Source: Centropus unirufus (lineage: Eukaryota; Chordata; Aves; Cuculiformes; Centropidae). From it: a DNA stretch of 64,000 nt. Location of the stretch: the NCBI GenBank assembly GCA_013397695.1, contig VYZI01000058.1, positions 1,941,780 to 2,005,779 on the forward strand, written 5' to 3'. The notes beneath the pieces were generated by a model. That model saw only the letters and a program-made list of their open reading frames with translations, was not told the origin of the DNA and ran no database searches. Of the stretch, positions 63,829 through 64,000 are shown one piece after another. The stretch's first letter is position 1, and each line of letters opens with the position of its first letter. The position numbers were made by a program, and so were the translations under genes.

Positions 63829-64000
63829 TGTCCCGGTTTGAAAGCAAACCAGTGAGACTCTGAGTCAGAAATACAATTTAATAGGAAAAGAAAAATAAAA
63901 TAAATGCAATAGTACAAAGGAAAACCACCGACAGGGTCAGAATACAACCTGACACCCTGTCAGTCAGGGTGGCGGCAGCAGTCCAATGAAATGGTGGCTG
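63829..64000 (-). mobile_element. Endogenous retrovirus LTR, cut by the window edge
   Basis: Starts with TGTCCCGGTTTG and continues 'aaagcaaaccagtgagactc', 'tgagtcagaaatacaattta' and, further on, 'gacaccctgtcagtcagg', text I recognise as a widespread avian LTR, though the family name was not confirmed. Read on the minus strand it ends in CGGGACA and has ATTAAA followed by a region like R/U5, which favours minus orientation with the 3' end of the LTR at 63829; the plus reading (TG at 63829) is also possible. A hairpin GGTTTG/CAAACC lies at 63835-63850. The rest of the LTR, and any internal retroviral sequence, is outside the window. No retroviral coding sequence is seen here. Confidence 0.68.

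Noticed and set aside
1..64000. CRISPR arrays, operons, prophages or other prokaryotic systems
   Set aside because: CR1 LINEs, an LTR and long microsatellites place the DNA in a bird nuclear genome. No spaced direct repeats or clustered genes were seen.

Overview
The window looks like ordinary nuclear DNA of a bird. It is AT-rich, has no open reading frame above about 122 codons on either strand, and carries several copies of the avian CR1 LINE. These are recognised by the degenerate ATTCTATG-type 3' tails and the typical CR1 3' text such as 'ggaagggac', 'ttaaagatcatctag' and 'ggaactaggtgatctta'. The CR1 text is the bird type rather than the turtle or crocodile type. A retroviral LTR of a kind I associate with non-galliform birds (from memory, not searched) starts at the right edge. 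Two single unresolved bases (N at 34233 and 35053) show this is a draft-style assembly.

No protein-coding gene, rRNA or tRNA could be supported. The window is best read as intergenic or deep-intronic DNA.

Layout: 1-9200 holds one minus-strand CR1 tail (894-1052) in unremarkable AT-rich DNA. 9200-15700 contains homeodomain-motif-rich blocks that look like vertebrate conserved noncoding elements, and a C/T-rich, relatively CpG-rich stretch (13980-14300) followed by a splice-donor-like site. 15700-28050 is mostly featureless, with homopolymer and G-rich tracts. It ends in two CR1 fragments in opposite orientation (26678-27340 minus, 27872-28050 plus). 28050-36220 contains an enhancer-like block (30880-31460), a roughly 210-bp GATA microsatellite (34116-34334), a frameshifted fossil of a mariner-family transposase (34525-34825) and a short CR1 tail. 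36220-54100 is mostly unassigned. It has an enhancer-like block (38870-39200) and two segments with raised GC (45700-46370 and 49020-49440) of unknown origin. 54100-64000 has a short CR1 tail, a perfect 77-bp tandem duplication abutting an internally deleted CR1 (58032-58624) between two enhancer-like blocks, a TTTA/TTTG repeat (63375-63439) and the edge of the LTR (63829 to the end).

No genes are seen to work together here. If the window has a function, it is most likely regulatory, through the candidate conserved elements; that is inference from motif texture and needs an alignment to test. I found no evidence of a new biological system. The observations most worth a second look are the 77-bp duplication with the internally deleted CR1, the mariner fossil, and two short exon-like segments (41124-41257 and 62854-63017).
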